This document shows, one piece after another, positions 14,499-23,534 of a stretch of DNA of 64,000 nt (positions within the stretch are counted from its first letter, which is position 1; every line of letters starts with the position of its first letter). Under the pieces are notes generated by a model, which had not been told where the DNA came from, searched no databases, and saw nothing but the letters and a program-made list of their open reading frames with translations. The position numbers were made by a program, and so were the translations under genes. The DNA is from Alphaproteobacteria bacterium (GTDB taxonomy: Bacteria > Pseudomonadota > Alphaproteobacteria > MPNO01 > UBA2964). The stretch is taken from positions 1 to 64,000 of the forward strand of contig WLWZ01000012.1 of the NCBI GenBank assembly GCA_012103315.1, written 5' to 3'.

Positions 14499-15413
14499 TT
14501 AAGAACCAAAATGATCGCCAGGTTTCACCCCGACTTGGGTGGCATATTCCGCAGCCGATAATTTGTCTTTTCCGCTACGGACCCTTTGTACAACGATTAC
14601 ACCACTATTTCCGGCAATTGAAATGCTGTCATCTTCGACCGCTACGACCTCGCCAGGCGCTCCCTTGGCATCACTAGACATTCGAGAGTCAAATATCTGA
14701 ACGACATCGCCATTATGCGTTGTCCAAGCACCAGGTTGCGGGTTAGCACCCCTGATCATGTTGTAGATTTCCTCGACAGGTTTGTTCCAGTCGATTTCAA
14801 CGTCTTCCTTTTTACACCAACTTTCGTAGGTCTTCTTGCTTTCATCCTGCACAATCCTCGGCGCTGTGCCATCGCGCACAAGATCAACTGCCTCCATCAT
14901 GGCATCAACGCCCATCGGGAACAGGCTGTCGAAATAGATCGACCCTAGTGTGTCATCGGGTCCGATATCGACTTCCTTTTGCAAGAGAACTGGGCCTTCA
15001 TCCAAACCATCATCTGGCCAGAATATTGTTAATCCGGTCCGTTTTTTGCCCATGATAATAGGCCAGTTGATAGAGCTAGGCCCACGATGTTCGGGGAGCA
15101 GGGAAGGGTGATATTGGATGCTCCCATGAGTGGGAACATCGAGAAATGCTGACGGTACGAATTTGATGACATAGGCCATGACACATAAATCAGCGTTCAG
15201 GCTCTTAATATGTTCAAGGGCTTCATCTGTCTTAAAGCTCTTAAGTTGAAACAATGGTATGCCGTGAGCGTCCGCAGCGTCGTTGATCGGATCACGTCTA
15301 CGATCAGGCTTATCCTCAGCACCATAAATGCCAACGACTTCTTCGCCTCGTTCAACAAGTTTATCGACTACCGCTTTACCAAACGCCTGCATCCCATTCA
15401 CGACTATCCGCAT
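14499..15413 (-). CDS. Formyltransferase-fold protein resembling the hydrolase domain of 10-formyl-THF dehydrogenase
   Basis: At 304 residues this is a stand-alone version of the N-terminal domain of 10-formyltetrahydrofolate dehydrogenase (ALDH1L). Seen: FGKAVVDKLVERGEEVVGIY at the start, then HGSIQYHPSLLPEHRG and FWPDDGLDEG. H102 and D138 are 36 residues apart, exactly as the catalytic His106/Asp142 of the vertebrate enzyme, and INW and LFPMGVDAM also match. A C-terminal barrel of the Fmt kind follows from about residue 205. It should bind 10-formyl-THF and transfer or hydrolyse the formyl group. The aldehyde dehydrogenase and carrier domains are absent. A sugar or peptide formyltransferase is the alternative. 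Confidence 0.78.
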   Translation of the reverse strand: MRIVVNGMQAFGKAVVDKLVERGEEVVGIYGAEDKPDRRRDPINDAADAHGIPLFQLKSFKTDEALEHIKSLNADLCVMAYVIKFVPSAFLDVPTHGSIQYHPSLLPEHRGPSSINWPIIMGKKRTGLTIFWPDDGLDEGPVLLQKEVDIGPDDTLGSIYFDSLFPMGVDAMMEAVDLVRDGTAPRIVQDESKKTYESWCKKEDVEIDWNKPVEEIYNMIRGANPQPGAWTTHNGDVVQIFDSRMSSDAKGAPGEVVAVEDDSISIAGNSGVIVVQRVRSGKDKLSAAEYATQVGVKPGDHFGS

Positions 15414-15509
15414 CTGGATACTCTCCTGTGTAAATTTTTATCTCGACAATCTAAGCCGTGATAATGCTTCATAATTATACTGGCAACAGATTCTGCACTA
15501 TCAGCTAAG

Positions 15510-15836
15510 TCAGGCCAATTCATTGGTTTTAGCTGCCATTATGAAATCATTTTCATGCAAACCACCAATCGCATGAGTGAAAAAGGTAATGTCCGCATAC
15601 CCCCAACCGAAACCAATATCCGGGTGATGACCTTCCGCTTCCGCGAGGGCGCCCAATTTATTGACGAAATCCAACGAGGTTACAAAATCATCGAATGAAA
15701 ACTTTCGTTGAATTTTTGTTCCATCACCAGCAATGCTCCATCCCGGAATCTTTTCCATTAAGGCTTCAGCCTGATTCAGTGGCAAAGGGTTTAGGCCGCC
15801 CTCGCACGGAATGCATTTCTTTTGCTCTAATTCCAT
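15510..15836 (-). CDS. phhB: Pterin-4a-carbinolamine dehydratase
   Basis: The 108-residue protein carries the family signature: EAEGHHPDIGFGWGYADITFFTHA, followed by GGLHENDF. The adjacent histidines in GHHP and the later TH are the catalytic set. The enzyme dehydrates 4a-hydroxytetrahydropterin after aromatic amino acid hydroxylation. No phenylalanine hydroxylase lies in the window; homologues without a hydroxylase partner often serve folate or molybdopterin metabolism. ATG 15836 is preferred over GTG 15848 because GTGGAG lies 6 bases before it. An N-terminal CIPCEGG gives a Cys-x2-Cys, common in bacterial members. Confidence 0.88.
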   Translation of the reverse strand: MELEQKKCIPCEGGLNPLPLNQAEALMEKIPGWSIAGDGTKIQRKFSFDDFVTSLDFVNKLGALAEAEGHHPDIGFGWGYADITFFTHAIGGLHENDFIMAAKTNELA

Positions 15837-15965
15837 CCCAAACTCCACTCGCTTCTAATGATCTTGAAACATACCCCAGCGACCGAATTAAAGGCCAGCT
15901 TGGCCTATACTTGCGTTCCCCGATAACGCGCGGCAAAATCGTTCCACACCTTCAGGAGACAAGCC

Positions 15966-16850
15966 GTGCCACAAGATGCCATTACCGACAAAGTTTTTCT
16001 CGATTACACGCAGGAAGAGCTCGATTGGCAATATGATCACAGTAAACGCTTCCCAGATACTGGCCTCTTTAATAAGGAGCGTGCCGACGCGAGCGCGATC
16101 GCACAAACAAAAGTGAAAGGCCTTCTCAACGTCCCGTACGGCGACGACGAACGCGAAGTCATCGACATATTTCCTGCTGAAGGAACAAAGAATTCCCCGG
16201 TGATTGTCTTCATGCATGGTGGGGCGTGGACCCGTGGTAGCAAGGAAGGGTACAGCTTCCCGGCAGCAGAATTTGTTCCGCGTGGAGTGGCATGGGCCGC
16301 CACCGAATTCACCAATGTTCCTCAAGGCACTTTGAGCAATCAAGTTCGACAAAACCGTGATGCAGTGGCCTGGGTCTATAAGAACGCAGGCACCTATGGC
16401 TGGGATCGCGATAGGATTTACATTGCGGGTCATTCGTCTGGTGGACATATGTGCGGAATGTCTTTGGTCACCGATTGGGAAGGACTCTACGGTTTGCCTA
16501 ACAATCTGATCAAAGGTGCGATTGCAATTAGTGGCATGTACGATCTCGAAGCTGTCTATCTGAGTTATCGTAATACTTACCTGCACCTATCTGAAGATGA
16601 TTGGCGCGAAAATAGCCCGATTCTCCATATACCCAGCCAGTGCGACACGCCGCTTTTAATCGGTTGTTCAGAGCATGACACTGCGGAGTTTCATCGCCAA
16701 CCAGAAGAGTTCCTAAAGGCTTGGAAGGCAGCAGGTCATAATGGCGAATATATTGAGCTCTTGGACCGACATCATTTCACCGGTAGCATGTGTTACGGAG
16801 AGCCCGATCATCCGTTGTTCCAGAAAATTTGCGAAATGATTGGTATCTAA
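15966..16850 (+). CDS. Alpha/beta hydrolase, arylformamidase (kynurenine formamidase)-like
   Basis: A 294-residue alpha/beta hydrolase with the oxyanion-hole motif HGGAW at 84-88 and the nucleophile elbow GHSSGG at 155-160 (S157). Acid and base candidates are in GCSEHDT and DRHHFTG. The N-terminal DYTQEELDWQYDHSKRFPD is typical of the AFMID/Bna7 type of arylformamidase, which hydrolyses N-formylkynurenine to kynurenine and formate. No other kynurenine pathway gene is present, so another formamide or ester substrate is possible. The start is GTG with AGGAG 7 bases upstream. It overlaps the Atm1-type gene tail-to-tail by 4 bases. Confidence 0.75.
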   Translation: MPQDAITDKVFLDYTQEELDWQYDHSKRFPDTGLFNKERADASAIAQTKVKGLLNVPYGDDEREVIDIFPAEGTKNSPVIVFMHGGAWTRGSKEGYSFPAAEFVPRGVAWAATEFTNVPQGTLSNQVRQNRDAVAWVYKNAGTYGWDRDRIYIAGHSSGGHMCGMSLVTDWEGLYGLPNNLIKGAIAISGMYDLEAVYLSYRNTYLHLSEDDWRENSPILHIPSQCDTPLLIGCSEHDTAEFHRQPEEFLKAWKAAGHNGEYIELLDRHHFTGSMCYGEPDHPLFQKICEMIGI

Positions 16851-18685
16851 ACAGCGTTGCTTGGCAGATTAGGCGCGTCATCGCTCTCTGCTTCTTGCTG
16901 ACGCTGCCACATAGCCGCGTATACACCACCACCCTCCAATAGCAGTTCGTGAGTACCTCGTTCGATGATCTGCCCCTGTTCAAAGACAACAATTTCATCC
17001 GCATCTACAATTGTCGAAAGTCGGTGTGCAATGACCAATGTTGTATGATCTGCCGAAACCGCCTTTAGGGCGGTCTGAATTTCTCGTTCGGTACGTGTAT
17101 CCAACGCCGACGTTGCTTCATCGAAGATCAAAATCTTCGGCTGCTTAAGAATTGCTCGGGCAATCGCAACGCGTTGCTTTTCACCGCCTGATAGCTTCAG
17201 GCCACCTTCGCCAACTATCGTCTGATACCCATCAGGCATCCGCAAAATAAATTCATGGAGAGACGCGGTCCTTGCGGCCTCTTCAATTTCGGTCGGAGAG
17301 GCATCAGGACGGCCATAACCGATATTATATAAAATAGTATCGTTAAAGAGGACCGTATCCTGCGGTACAATAGCGATAGACGCCCTCACACTATCTTGCG
17401 TTACGGAACGAATATCTTGTCCGTCAATCTTCACCGCGCCTTCATCTATATCGTAAAACCGGAACAGCAAACGCGACACTGTTGATTTACCGGCTCCGCT
17501 AGAACCAACAATGGCCAGCGTTTTCCCCGGCGCAACCGTAAAGCTCACATCCTTCAGAATTTCACGTCGGCTATCATAGCCAAAAGACACCCCCTCAAAT
17601 ATGACCTCGCCTTGGTCAATCTCGAGCGGTACGGAATTTGGCCGATCAGCTACCTCTTGTTCAACATGCAAGAGGTTAAACATCGCCTCCATATCGATGA
17701 GCGATTGTTTAATTTCGCGATAAACAAACCCCAGGAAGTTGAGCGGCTGAAATAATTGCATCAGATATATGTGGACCATCGTAAATTCGCCGATCGTCAA
17801 CTCTCCATCTACAACACCTTGGCCAGCCATCAACATCATAATAACCAAGCCGCCCCCAATGATGCCTGCTTGGCCGATATTCAAAAGTGAAAGGGAGCTT
17901 TTACTGAGAACAGCCGCTCTTTCATAACCTGCCAGGGACCGGTCAAACCGTTGCGCTTCATGTTCCTCATTACCGAAGTATTTGACTGTTTCGTAATTTA
18001 ACAGACTGTCGATGGCGCGCGTGTTGGCCTGACTATCGGTTTCATTCATCTGTCGACGAAACTTAATTCGCCATTCCGTAACGATGAAAGTGAACGCGAT
18101 GTAACCCGTTACTGTCACAAAGGTAACGAGTGCATACCAAAAATTGAATAGACCCCACAAAATCCCACACACCATCAAAATCTCCAAAAGGGTGGGGAGA
18201 ATGTTGAACAGCATAAAATTAAGAAGGAAATCGATCCCCTTCGTCCCACGTTCAATGGAACGCGTAAGGCCACCAGTTTGACGATCAAGGTGGAAACGTA
18301 GGGCTAGCGCATGCAAGTGTCGGAATGTTTCCAGTCCGACGGTTCGAATTGCGCGCTGGCCAACCTTAGCGAAAACCGCGTCTCGTAATTCTGCAAATGC
18401 AATAGAGAGCACTCGAACGATACCGTACCCAACAAGCAACCCGATAGGCAGGATCAAAATGGCACTTTCTTTACCCGAAAGTGCGTCTACCGCATCTTTG
18501 AATAAAATCGGCGTGTATACGTTCGCCACTTTCGCGAGGGCAAGCAGAACGAGGGCAATTACGACCCGAACTTTGGTTTCAAAGGCATCCGCAGGCCACA
18601 GGTAGCGGGATAGGGTCCGCAGAGCACCCCATTCAAAACCTGCCTCAGTTTTTCGACCACTCAATGTTCGCTGATCGTCAGTCAC
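16847..18685 (-). CDS. Atm1-type ABC exporter (permease-ATPase half-transporter)
   Basis: A 612-residue fusion of a six-helix membrane domain (about residues 35-310) and an ABC ATPase with Walker A GSSGAGKST, signature LSGGEKQR and Walker B ILIFDEATSALD. The segment ETVKYFGNEEHEAQRF and LNFLGFVYREIKQSL are hallmarks of the Atm1/heavy-metal-tolerance subfamily, which exports glutathione-conjugated or persulfide species and links to iron-sulfur cluster and metal homeostasis. It works as a homodimer in the inner membrane. GTG 18685 is chosen: AGGA is 7 bases upstream, while the TTG at 18706 has no ribosome site. Confidence 0.88.
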   Translation of the reverse strand: MTDDQRTLSGRKTEAGFEWGALRTLSRYLWPADAFETKVRVVIALVLLALAKVANVYTPILFKDAVDALSGKESAILILPIGLLVGYGIVRVLSIAFAELRDAVFAKVGQRAIRTVGLETFRHLHALALRFHLDRQTGGLTRSIERGTKGIDFLLNFMLFNILPTLLEILMVCGILWGLFNFWYALVTFVTVTGYIAFTFIVTEWRIKFRRQMNETDSQANTRAIDSLLNYETVKYFGNEEHEAQRFDRSLAGYERAAVLSKSSLSLLNIGQAGIIGGGLVIMMLMAGQGVVDGELTIGEFTMVHIYLMQLFQPLNFLGFVYREIKQSLIDMEAMFNLLHVEQEVADRPNSVPLEIDQGEVIFEGVSFGYDSRREILKDVSFTVAPGKTLAIVGSSGAGKSTVSRLLFRFYDIDEGAVKIDGQDIRSVTQDSVRASIAIVPQDTVLFNDTILYNIGYGRPDASPTEIEEAARTASLHEFILRMPDGYQTIVGEGGLKLSGGEKQRVAIARAILKQPKILIFDEATSALDTRTEREIQTALKAVSADHTTLVIAHRLSTIVDADEIVVFEQGQIIERGTHELLLEGGGVYAAMWQRQQEAESDDAPNLPSNAV

Positions 18686-18797
18686 GAAGATTTCCTGTAT
18701 ACGCAAATGCTCGAACCGATATAGGCCTATCTGCTCTATTGGACCAGTCGCATTTAGGGATGTTGTCGAGCACCATCAGGATAGGTATCAAGTAACT

Positions 18798-19595
18798 ATG
18801 TTCATCATTTCGAAAATATTCTTGACCCTCAGCGACCCGGGCGTCGTCGTGCTGCTATTCTTGATAGCCGCGACTTGTTTGATATGGTTTCGTCGAGCCC
18901 TTGGAATGTGGCTCCTTACAGCAACAGTGACGTTTTGCGTATTAATTTCTACGCTACCCATTGGTACTCTAATGATCGCTACCCTTGAAGATAGATTTCC
19001 AGTCATAACGTCAATTTCAGGCAAGGTAGATGGAATTATCGTGCTTGGCGGCAGCGTCGATCAATATCTGAGCCAGCAGCGCAATCAAATAATTCTGAAT
19101 AATGCTGCTGAACGTATGACCAACTTTGTTACACTCGCGAGAAAATTTCCCAACGCAAAGCTAGTTTTTACAGGTGGATCCGGCAGTATAGACCAAACCT
19201 ATAAAGAAGCGGATACGGCCCGGGAATTTTTTGTTTCCATCGGCCTCCCGCGATCTCGAGTTATCTATGAAGATCAATCAAGAAATACATACGAAAACGG
19301 GATCTTCACCCAGACGCTGGTTAAACCGAAACCAACCGAAAGGTGGATTTTAATCACTTCTGCACGGCATATGCCACGTGCCATCGGTGTCTTTAGGAAG
19401 CTGAACTGGGACATGACGCCTTATCCAGTCGACTACCTAACACAAGGGGTGGGTATAGACGGACTCCGGTTCAATCTTAAAATTGGTTTGGGGTCTCTAC
19501 ACTCCGGCATGAGAGAATGGATGGGTCTTATCGTTTACAAGTTTCTTGATCGAACCAATGAATTCTTTCCAGGGCCTCGGCAAACACAGCCCTAA
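18798..19595 (+). CDS. YdcF/ElyC-family membrane protein (DUF218)
   Basis: The 265-residue protein has two N-terminal membrane helices (FLIAATCLIWF, LLTATVTFCVLIS) and a DUF218 domain beginning KVDGIIVLGGSVDQYLS, with VFTGGSG, a DQSRNTYEN motif and ILITSARHMPRA. This is the SanA/ElyC/YdcF superfamily linked to envelope integrity and lipid-carrier metabolism; the chemistry is unsettled. It is divergent from the Atm1-type exporter and lies 70 bases before the mltB-type gene, at the left end of a cell-wall block, which fits an envelope role. Confidence 0.85.
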   Translation: MFIISKIFLTLSDPGVVVLLFLIAATCLIWFRRALGMWLLTATVTFCVLISTLPIGTLMIATLEDRFPVITSISGKVDGIIVLGGSVDQYLSQQRNQIILNNAAERMTNFVTLARKFPNAKLVFTGGSGSIDQTYKEADTAREFFVSIGLPRSRVIYEDQSRNTYENGIFTQTLVKPKPTERWILITSARHMPRAIGVFRKLNWDMTPYPVDYLTQGVGIDGLRFNLKIGLGSLHSGMREWMGLIVYKFLDRTNEFFPGPRQTQP

Positions 19596-19665
19596 ACGGA
19601 GGACATGTTTGCTCGATTCGTACGCCTATGGCACAAGGCTAGGCTTTGATTGTTGAAAGGCACGC

Positions 19666-20712
19666 ATGATGTCTGCCACATGCGGGTTACAACTCCCGAC
19701 GGGATTTTCAATGCGTTTACTGATTGTCGTAATCGTAACCAGTATTTTTGCACCGTCAGCATTCTCGCAAAGCAAGCCGGACTTTGCAGTATGGCTAAAT
19801 CACGTCAAAGTCGAAGCAGCGAAACGCGGGATCAAGCAAAGTATCATCGATAGCGCCCTCAAAGACGTGCAGCCAATCAAACGCGTTCTGAAGCGTGATC
19901 GGAATCAATCTGAGTTCAAACTAACCCTCAAGCGTTATCTCGGCCGGGTCGTAACCGCAAATAATGTAAAGCGCGGCAAACTGATGGCAAAACGCCACCA
20001 GGCAACACTTGACGCCGTCGCGAGAAAGTATGGCGTGGCACCTCGTGTGATATTAGCAATCTGGGGAATTGAAACACGATTTGGATTGGTGAAAGCAAAT
20101 GTTCCGCTGATCCCTTCAGTCGCAACACTGGCCTATGACCGACGTCGTTCAAAATATTTTCGGGCACAATTATTCTCAGTTTTAGAGATGCTGAATCGGG
20201 GTTACATCGACCAAAAAAGCCTTTTCGGCTCTTGGGCAGGAGCCATGGGACAACCGCAATTCATGCCATCCAGTTACCTTGCCTATGCTCAAGATTTTGA
20301 TGGGGACGGGCGTCGTGATATTTGGAAAAGCGTTCCTGACGTCCTGGCTTCCATTGCCAACTATCTCGCGAAACATCGCTGGCGCTCCGATCTGACTTGG
20401 GGACGGGAGGTCGCGCTGCCTACATCCTTCGCGAAAAACCTTGGGTCACCTAAGAGACGGGCTGCTCGCGGGTGTAGAGCGCGGACTTCGGAACCCAAAC
20501 CACTTTCCCAATGGCAAGCAGCCGGTGTTCGTCGTGTTAATGGCCAAGATCTACCAACCCGCGATATTTCTGCCGTTCTCGTCCTGCCGGATGGCCATGA
20601 AGGGCGCGCATTTCTTGCTTATAAAAATTACGCTTCAATAATGGCGTACAATTGCGCTCATCTCTACGCCATTACGGTTGGCGTACTGTCAGACCGCATA
20701 GGAGGGAAGTAG
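19666..20712 (+). CDS. Lytic murein transglycosylase, MltB family
   Basis: A 348-residue periplasmic transglycosylase of the SLT_2 type. It has a signal peptide (LLIVVIVTSIFAPSAFS), then the conserved YGVAPRVILAIWGIETRFG with the catalytic glutamate in GIETRFG, GAMGQPQFMPSSYL and FDGDGRRDIW. It cleaves peptidoglycan to 1,6-anhydro products. ATG 19666 follows AAAGG by 5 bases; ATG 19711 would give a shorter signal peptide but has no ribosome site. A basic insert (KRRAARGCRAR) sits before the C-terminal part. The gene leads into rlpA 4 bases later. Confidence 0.88.
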   Translation: MMSATCGLQLPTGFSMRLLIVVIVTSIFAPSAFSQSKPDFAVWLNHVKVEAAKRGIKQSIIDSALKDVQPIKRVLKRDRNQSEFKLTLKRYLGRVVTANNVKRGKLMAKRHQATLDAVARKYGVAPRVILAIWGIETRFGLVKANVPLIPSVATLAYDRRRSKYFRAQLFSVLEMLNRGYIDQKSLFGSWAGAMGQPQFMPSSYLAYAQDFDGDGRRDIWKSVPDVLASIANYLAKHRWRSDLTWGREVALPTSFAKNLGSPKRRAARGCRARTSEPKPLSQWQAAGVRRVNGQDLPTRDISAVLVLPDGHEGRAFLAYKNYASIMAYNCAHLYAITVGVLSDRIGGK

Positions 20713-20716
20713 GCTC

Positions 20717-21637
20717 GTGCTTAATTCTAAAATCGCGATGGCCGCTTCTCTTATATTTACGCTAACTGCATGCGCTGAAACTCAATTAGCTCTCCATACC
20801 GCCAAGAAACTAACAGGCTCTCAACCAGCCCAAAGCAAAGGTGCCTACAAAGTCGGTAAGCCATACAAAATCAAAGGCACTTGGTATTACCCGGCAGTCA
20901 ATTACGGCTATGTCGAAAAAGGGGTAGCGTCCTGGTATGGTCCACAATTTCACGGACGAAAAACCGCTAATGGTGAAATATTCGACATGAACGTTGTTTC
21001 AGCCGCGCATCGAACACTACCGATGCCGAGTGTCGTCCGCGTTACGAACCTTAAAAATGGTCGATCACTAAGAATCCGCGTCAACGACCGTGGACCGTTT
21101 GCAAAAAGTCGGATCATCGATTTGTCGCGCCGCGCGGCACAGCTTCTAGGTTATGAACGAAGCGGCACGGCGCTTGTCAGGGTAGAAATCATCGCAGATG
21201 AAAGCAGAAGAATGGCAGCCGTTGCCCAAGGCAAAGCCAAAATTCTTCCCTCCCAAACGCCTGCAAAAGTTGAGATCGCGAGTTTGCCGGGCAGCGTCAG
21301 TGATTCCGGAGCCAACGTAAGAGTCGCGGAGCCGCCTGTAACGACCCCTCGCGTAGCGAGCCCCAATATACCCAAGAATACCGTCAAACTATCTCCGGTT
21401 ACCGGCGGCAAGAAGATATATGTTCAGGCTGGCTCTTTCGTTTACCGCGATTTAGCCGCAAAAATGCAAAAATTGTTGAACCCTCTCGGTCCAACGCGAA
21501 TAGTGGAAGCTGTGATCGGAAAGCGGCGATATTTTAGGGTTCAAGTCGGCCCCGCATCGAATGTCAGCCAAGGGGATGAGTTACTCAACCTCGTGATTGC
21601 AAGCGGATACCCCAAGGCGCGCCTTGTAGTCGACTAG
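20717..21637 (+). CDS. rlpA: RlpA septal-ring lipoprotein with SPOR domain
   Basis: The 306-residue lipoprotein has a lipobox LTAC around residue 19, the double-psi beta-barrel domain (GVASWYGPQFHGRKTANGE, VRVNDRGPF, IIDLSRRAAQLLG) and a C-terminal SPOR domain (YVQAGSF through the end) that binds denuded glycans at the septum. RlpA is a lytic transglycosylase acting on stem-less glycan strands in some bacteria. The linker of about 90 residues is Pro/Val/Ala rich. The start is GTG with GGAGGG 10 bases upstream, overlapping the end of the mltB-type gene. It belongs to the cell-wall run with the following D-Ala-D-Ala carboxypeptidase gene. Confidence 0.93.
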   Translation: MLNSKIAMAASLIFTLTACAETQLALHTAKKLTGSQPAQSKGAYKVGKPYKIKGTWYYPAVNYGYVEKGVASWYGPQFHGRKTANGEIFDMNVVSAAHRTLPMPSVVRVTNLKNGRSLRIRVNDRGPFAKSRIIDLSRRAAQLLGYERSGTALVRVEIIADESRRMAAVAQGKAKILPSQTPAKVEIASLPGSVSDSGANVRVAEPPVTTPRVASPNIPKNTVKLSPVTGGKKIYVQAGSFVYRDLAAKMQKLLNPLGPTRIVEAVIGKRRYFRVQVGPASNVSQGDELLNLVIASGYPKARLVVD

Positions 21638-21690
21638 GATATTGGTCATCCTTTGGTCTTAATTTTGGTATTGTTTAGGTTGGAACGAGC

Positions 21691-22854
21691 ATGCGAGATC
21701 TGAAAGGCTCTACTGTGTTTCAACCAAGAATATACTCTGCCTTGTTAGGCATCTGCATTTGTTTGTTGGCAAGCAGTCTGACCGCGCAAACGATCGAGAC
21801 CGCGGCCCGCCACGCAGTCCTCTATGACCTGACAACCGATACCATCCTCTTGGATAAGGCCTCTGACGTCCCAATGCCGCCTGCCTCCATGAGTAAATTG
21901 ATGACTGTTTATATGGTCTTCGAACGTCTTAAAGCCGGCCGGTTAAGTCTAGATGATAAATTCGTCGTCAGCCGCAAAGCCTGGCGTAAAGGCGGTTCAA
22001 AGATGTTTGTCATGGTCAAGTCCCGGGTCACAGTAAAAGATCTGCTGCGCGGAATAATTATTCAGTCTGGAAACGATGCCTGTATTGTCATTGCGGAAGG
22101 CATTTCAGGTACCGAAGAAGCCTTTGCTGAGGCAATGACCCAAAAAGCAAAAGAAATTGGTCTAAAAAACAGCGCCTTCAAAAACGCAACGGGATGGCCA
22201 GCCGACGGTCATTACATGTCAGCGCGCGATATCGCGACACTTTCCAAGAAACTCATTATCGATTTTCCAGAATATTACAAAATCTTCAGCGAAACCGAAT
22301 TCAGCCATGGTGGCATCAAACAAGGCAACCGAAACCCCCTTCTCTATAAAGGATTTGGCGCCGATGGTTTAAAGACCGGGCACACGGAAGCTTCCGGATA
22401 CGGACTGGCAGCATCTGCCGTCCGCAAAGACCGAAGACTGCTTCTCGTTGTAAATGGTTTGCAAAGTAAAAGAGCAAGGGCATCCGAATCTGCTAGGCTA
22501 CTTGATTGGGCATTTAGAGAAACAGCGTCTTATGCTCTTTTCAAAAAACACGACGTTATTGAAAAAGCGGATGTTTGGTTGGGTAATGCATCAAGCTTGC
22601 TGTTGGTCGTAGACCGAAACCTCACATTAACTATGTCACGAAAAGCGCGGCATGGAATGAAGGTGAAAGTTACCTATGACAATCCAATACCGGCACCGGT
22701 TAAGAAAGGAACGCAGGTGGGCCTCGTTACCGTGACAGCGCCAGGCCTTGTACCAATCGTAGTGCCTCTCGTTGCAAACGCAAATGTTGAGCAACTCGGC
22801 GCTATGGGCCGCCTCAATGCAGCCATCAATTATTTGTTATTTGGCGGCTCCTGA
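21691..22854 (+). CDS. D-alanyl-D-alanine carboxypeptidase (PBP5/6 type)
   Basis: The 387-residue protein is a low-molecular-weight penicillin-binding protein. A signal peptide (ALLGICICLLASSLTAQ) precedes the SxxK motif S66-M-S-K69, SGND and KTGH, the three active-site motifs of class C PBPs, and the C-terminal PBP5-like beta domain ends the chain. It trims the terminal D-Ala from peptidoglycan stems in the periplasm. ATG 21691 and GTG 21715 both have possible ribosome sites. The position between rlpA and tmk is a conserved alphaproteobacterial order. Confidence 0.92.
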   Translation: MRDLKGSTVFQPRIYSALLGICICLLASSLTAQTIETAARHAVLYDLTTDTILLDKASDVPMPPASMSKLMTVYMVFERLKAGRLSLDDKFVVSRKAWRKGGSKMFVMVKSRVTVKDLLRGIIIQSGNDACIVIAEGISGTEEAFAEAMTQKAKEIGLKNSAFKNATGWPADGHYMSARDIATLSKKLIIDFPEYYKIFSETEFSHGGIKQGNRNPLLYKGFGADGLKTGHTEASGYGLAASAVRKDRRLLLVVNGLQSKRARASESARLLDWAFRETASYALFKKHDVIEKADVWLGNASSLLLVVDRNLTLTMSRKARHGMKVKVTYDNPIPAPVKKGTQVGLVTVTAPGLVPIVVPLVANANVEQLGAMGRLNAAINYLLFGGS

Positions 22855-22878
22855 GATGTTTTTTACAAAAACAACATC
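22855..22878 (+). promoter_or_regulatory. AT-rich hairpin filling the dac-tmk gap
   Basis: GATGTT (22855-22860) pairs with AACATC (22873-22878), extended by TTTT/AAAA past one bulged C. The hairpin occupies the whole intergenic gap, starting right after the dac stop and ending at the tmk ATG, and tmk has no visible Shine-Dalgarno. It may bring the two genes together for reinitiation or restrain tmk translation. Confidence 0.3.
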
Positions 22879-23523
22879 ATGACAGCAGGCGTTTTCATTA
22901 CCCTTGAAGGCGGCGAGGGTGCAGGAAAATCAACGCAACTCAAGTTGCTTGAGCAGCACCTGATAGCTCGTAGGATTGATGTAATTTGCACGCGCGAACC
23001 CGGTGGCGTCCCGTCAGCGGAGATCATCCGTGGTCTGCTTGTCGATGGTGAAACGGACAAATGGCGTCCGCTAACGGAAACGCTCCTGCATTTTGCAGCC
23101 CGTCATGAACATATTGCGCGCCTTATCCAACCAGCTCTTGAGAAAGGCCAGTGGGTTTTGTGTGATCGCTTCGCGGATTCGACGACAGCCTACCAAGGCT
23201 ACGCCCAAAATATCGACCTTGAGACAATTTCGTCCTTATACCGCTTAGTTGTTGGTAAATTGGAACCACACTTAACGATACTTCTCGATTTACCAGTGGA
23301 GGTCGGTCTGGAACGAGCAGAAGAAAGAGGCGTTGGCGGAAACCGTTACGAACAAATAGGTGTAAAATTTCATCAACGTCTTCGCGACGGATTTTTGGAG
23401 ATCGCCGCAAACGACTTAGAACGGTGCTCTGTCATCGATGCCACTCAATCGATTGAAGAAATCTCAGCCAGTATTTTATCTCTCGTTGATGAACGGTTTT
23501 TTTCATCTGAAATTGAGCGTTAA
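22879..23523 (+). CDS. tmk: Thymidylate kinase
   Basis: A 214-residue dTMP kinase: P-loop EGGEGAGKSTQ at 10-20, the DR motif CDRFADSTTAYQGY and a LID region around EERGVGGNRYEQ. It phosphorylates dTMP to dTDP in the cytoplasm. The start is firm from the conserved FITLEGGEG N-terminus, though no Shine-Dalgarno is visible. It sits in the dac-tmk-holB-metG-tatD run and is 11 bases before holB. Confidence 0.95.
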   Translation: MTAGVFITLEGGEGAGKSTQLKLLEQHLIARRIDVICTREPGGVPSAEIIRGLLVDGETDKWRPLTETLLHFAARHEHIARLIQPALEKGQWVLCDRFADSTTAYQGYAQNIDLETISSLYRLVVGKLEPHLTILLDLPVEVGLERAEERGVGGNRYEQIGVKFHQRLRDGFLEIAANDLERCSVIDATQSIEEISASILSLVDERFFSSEIER

Positions 23524-23534
23524 GGCAGACGAAG

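Noticed and set aside
15888-16586. 232-residue minus-strand frame
   Set aside because: Antisense to the arylformamidase-like gene, which has a clear nucleophile motif and ribosome site; the antisense product has no family features.
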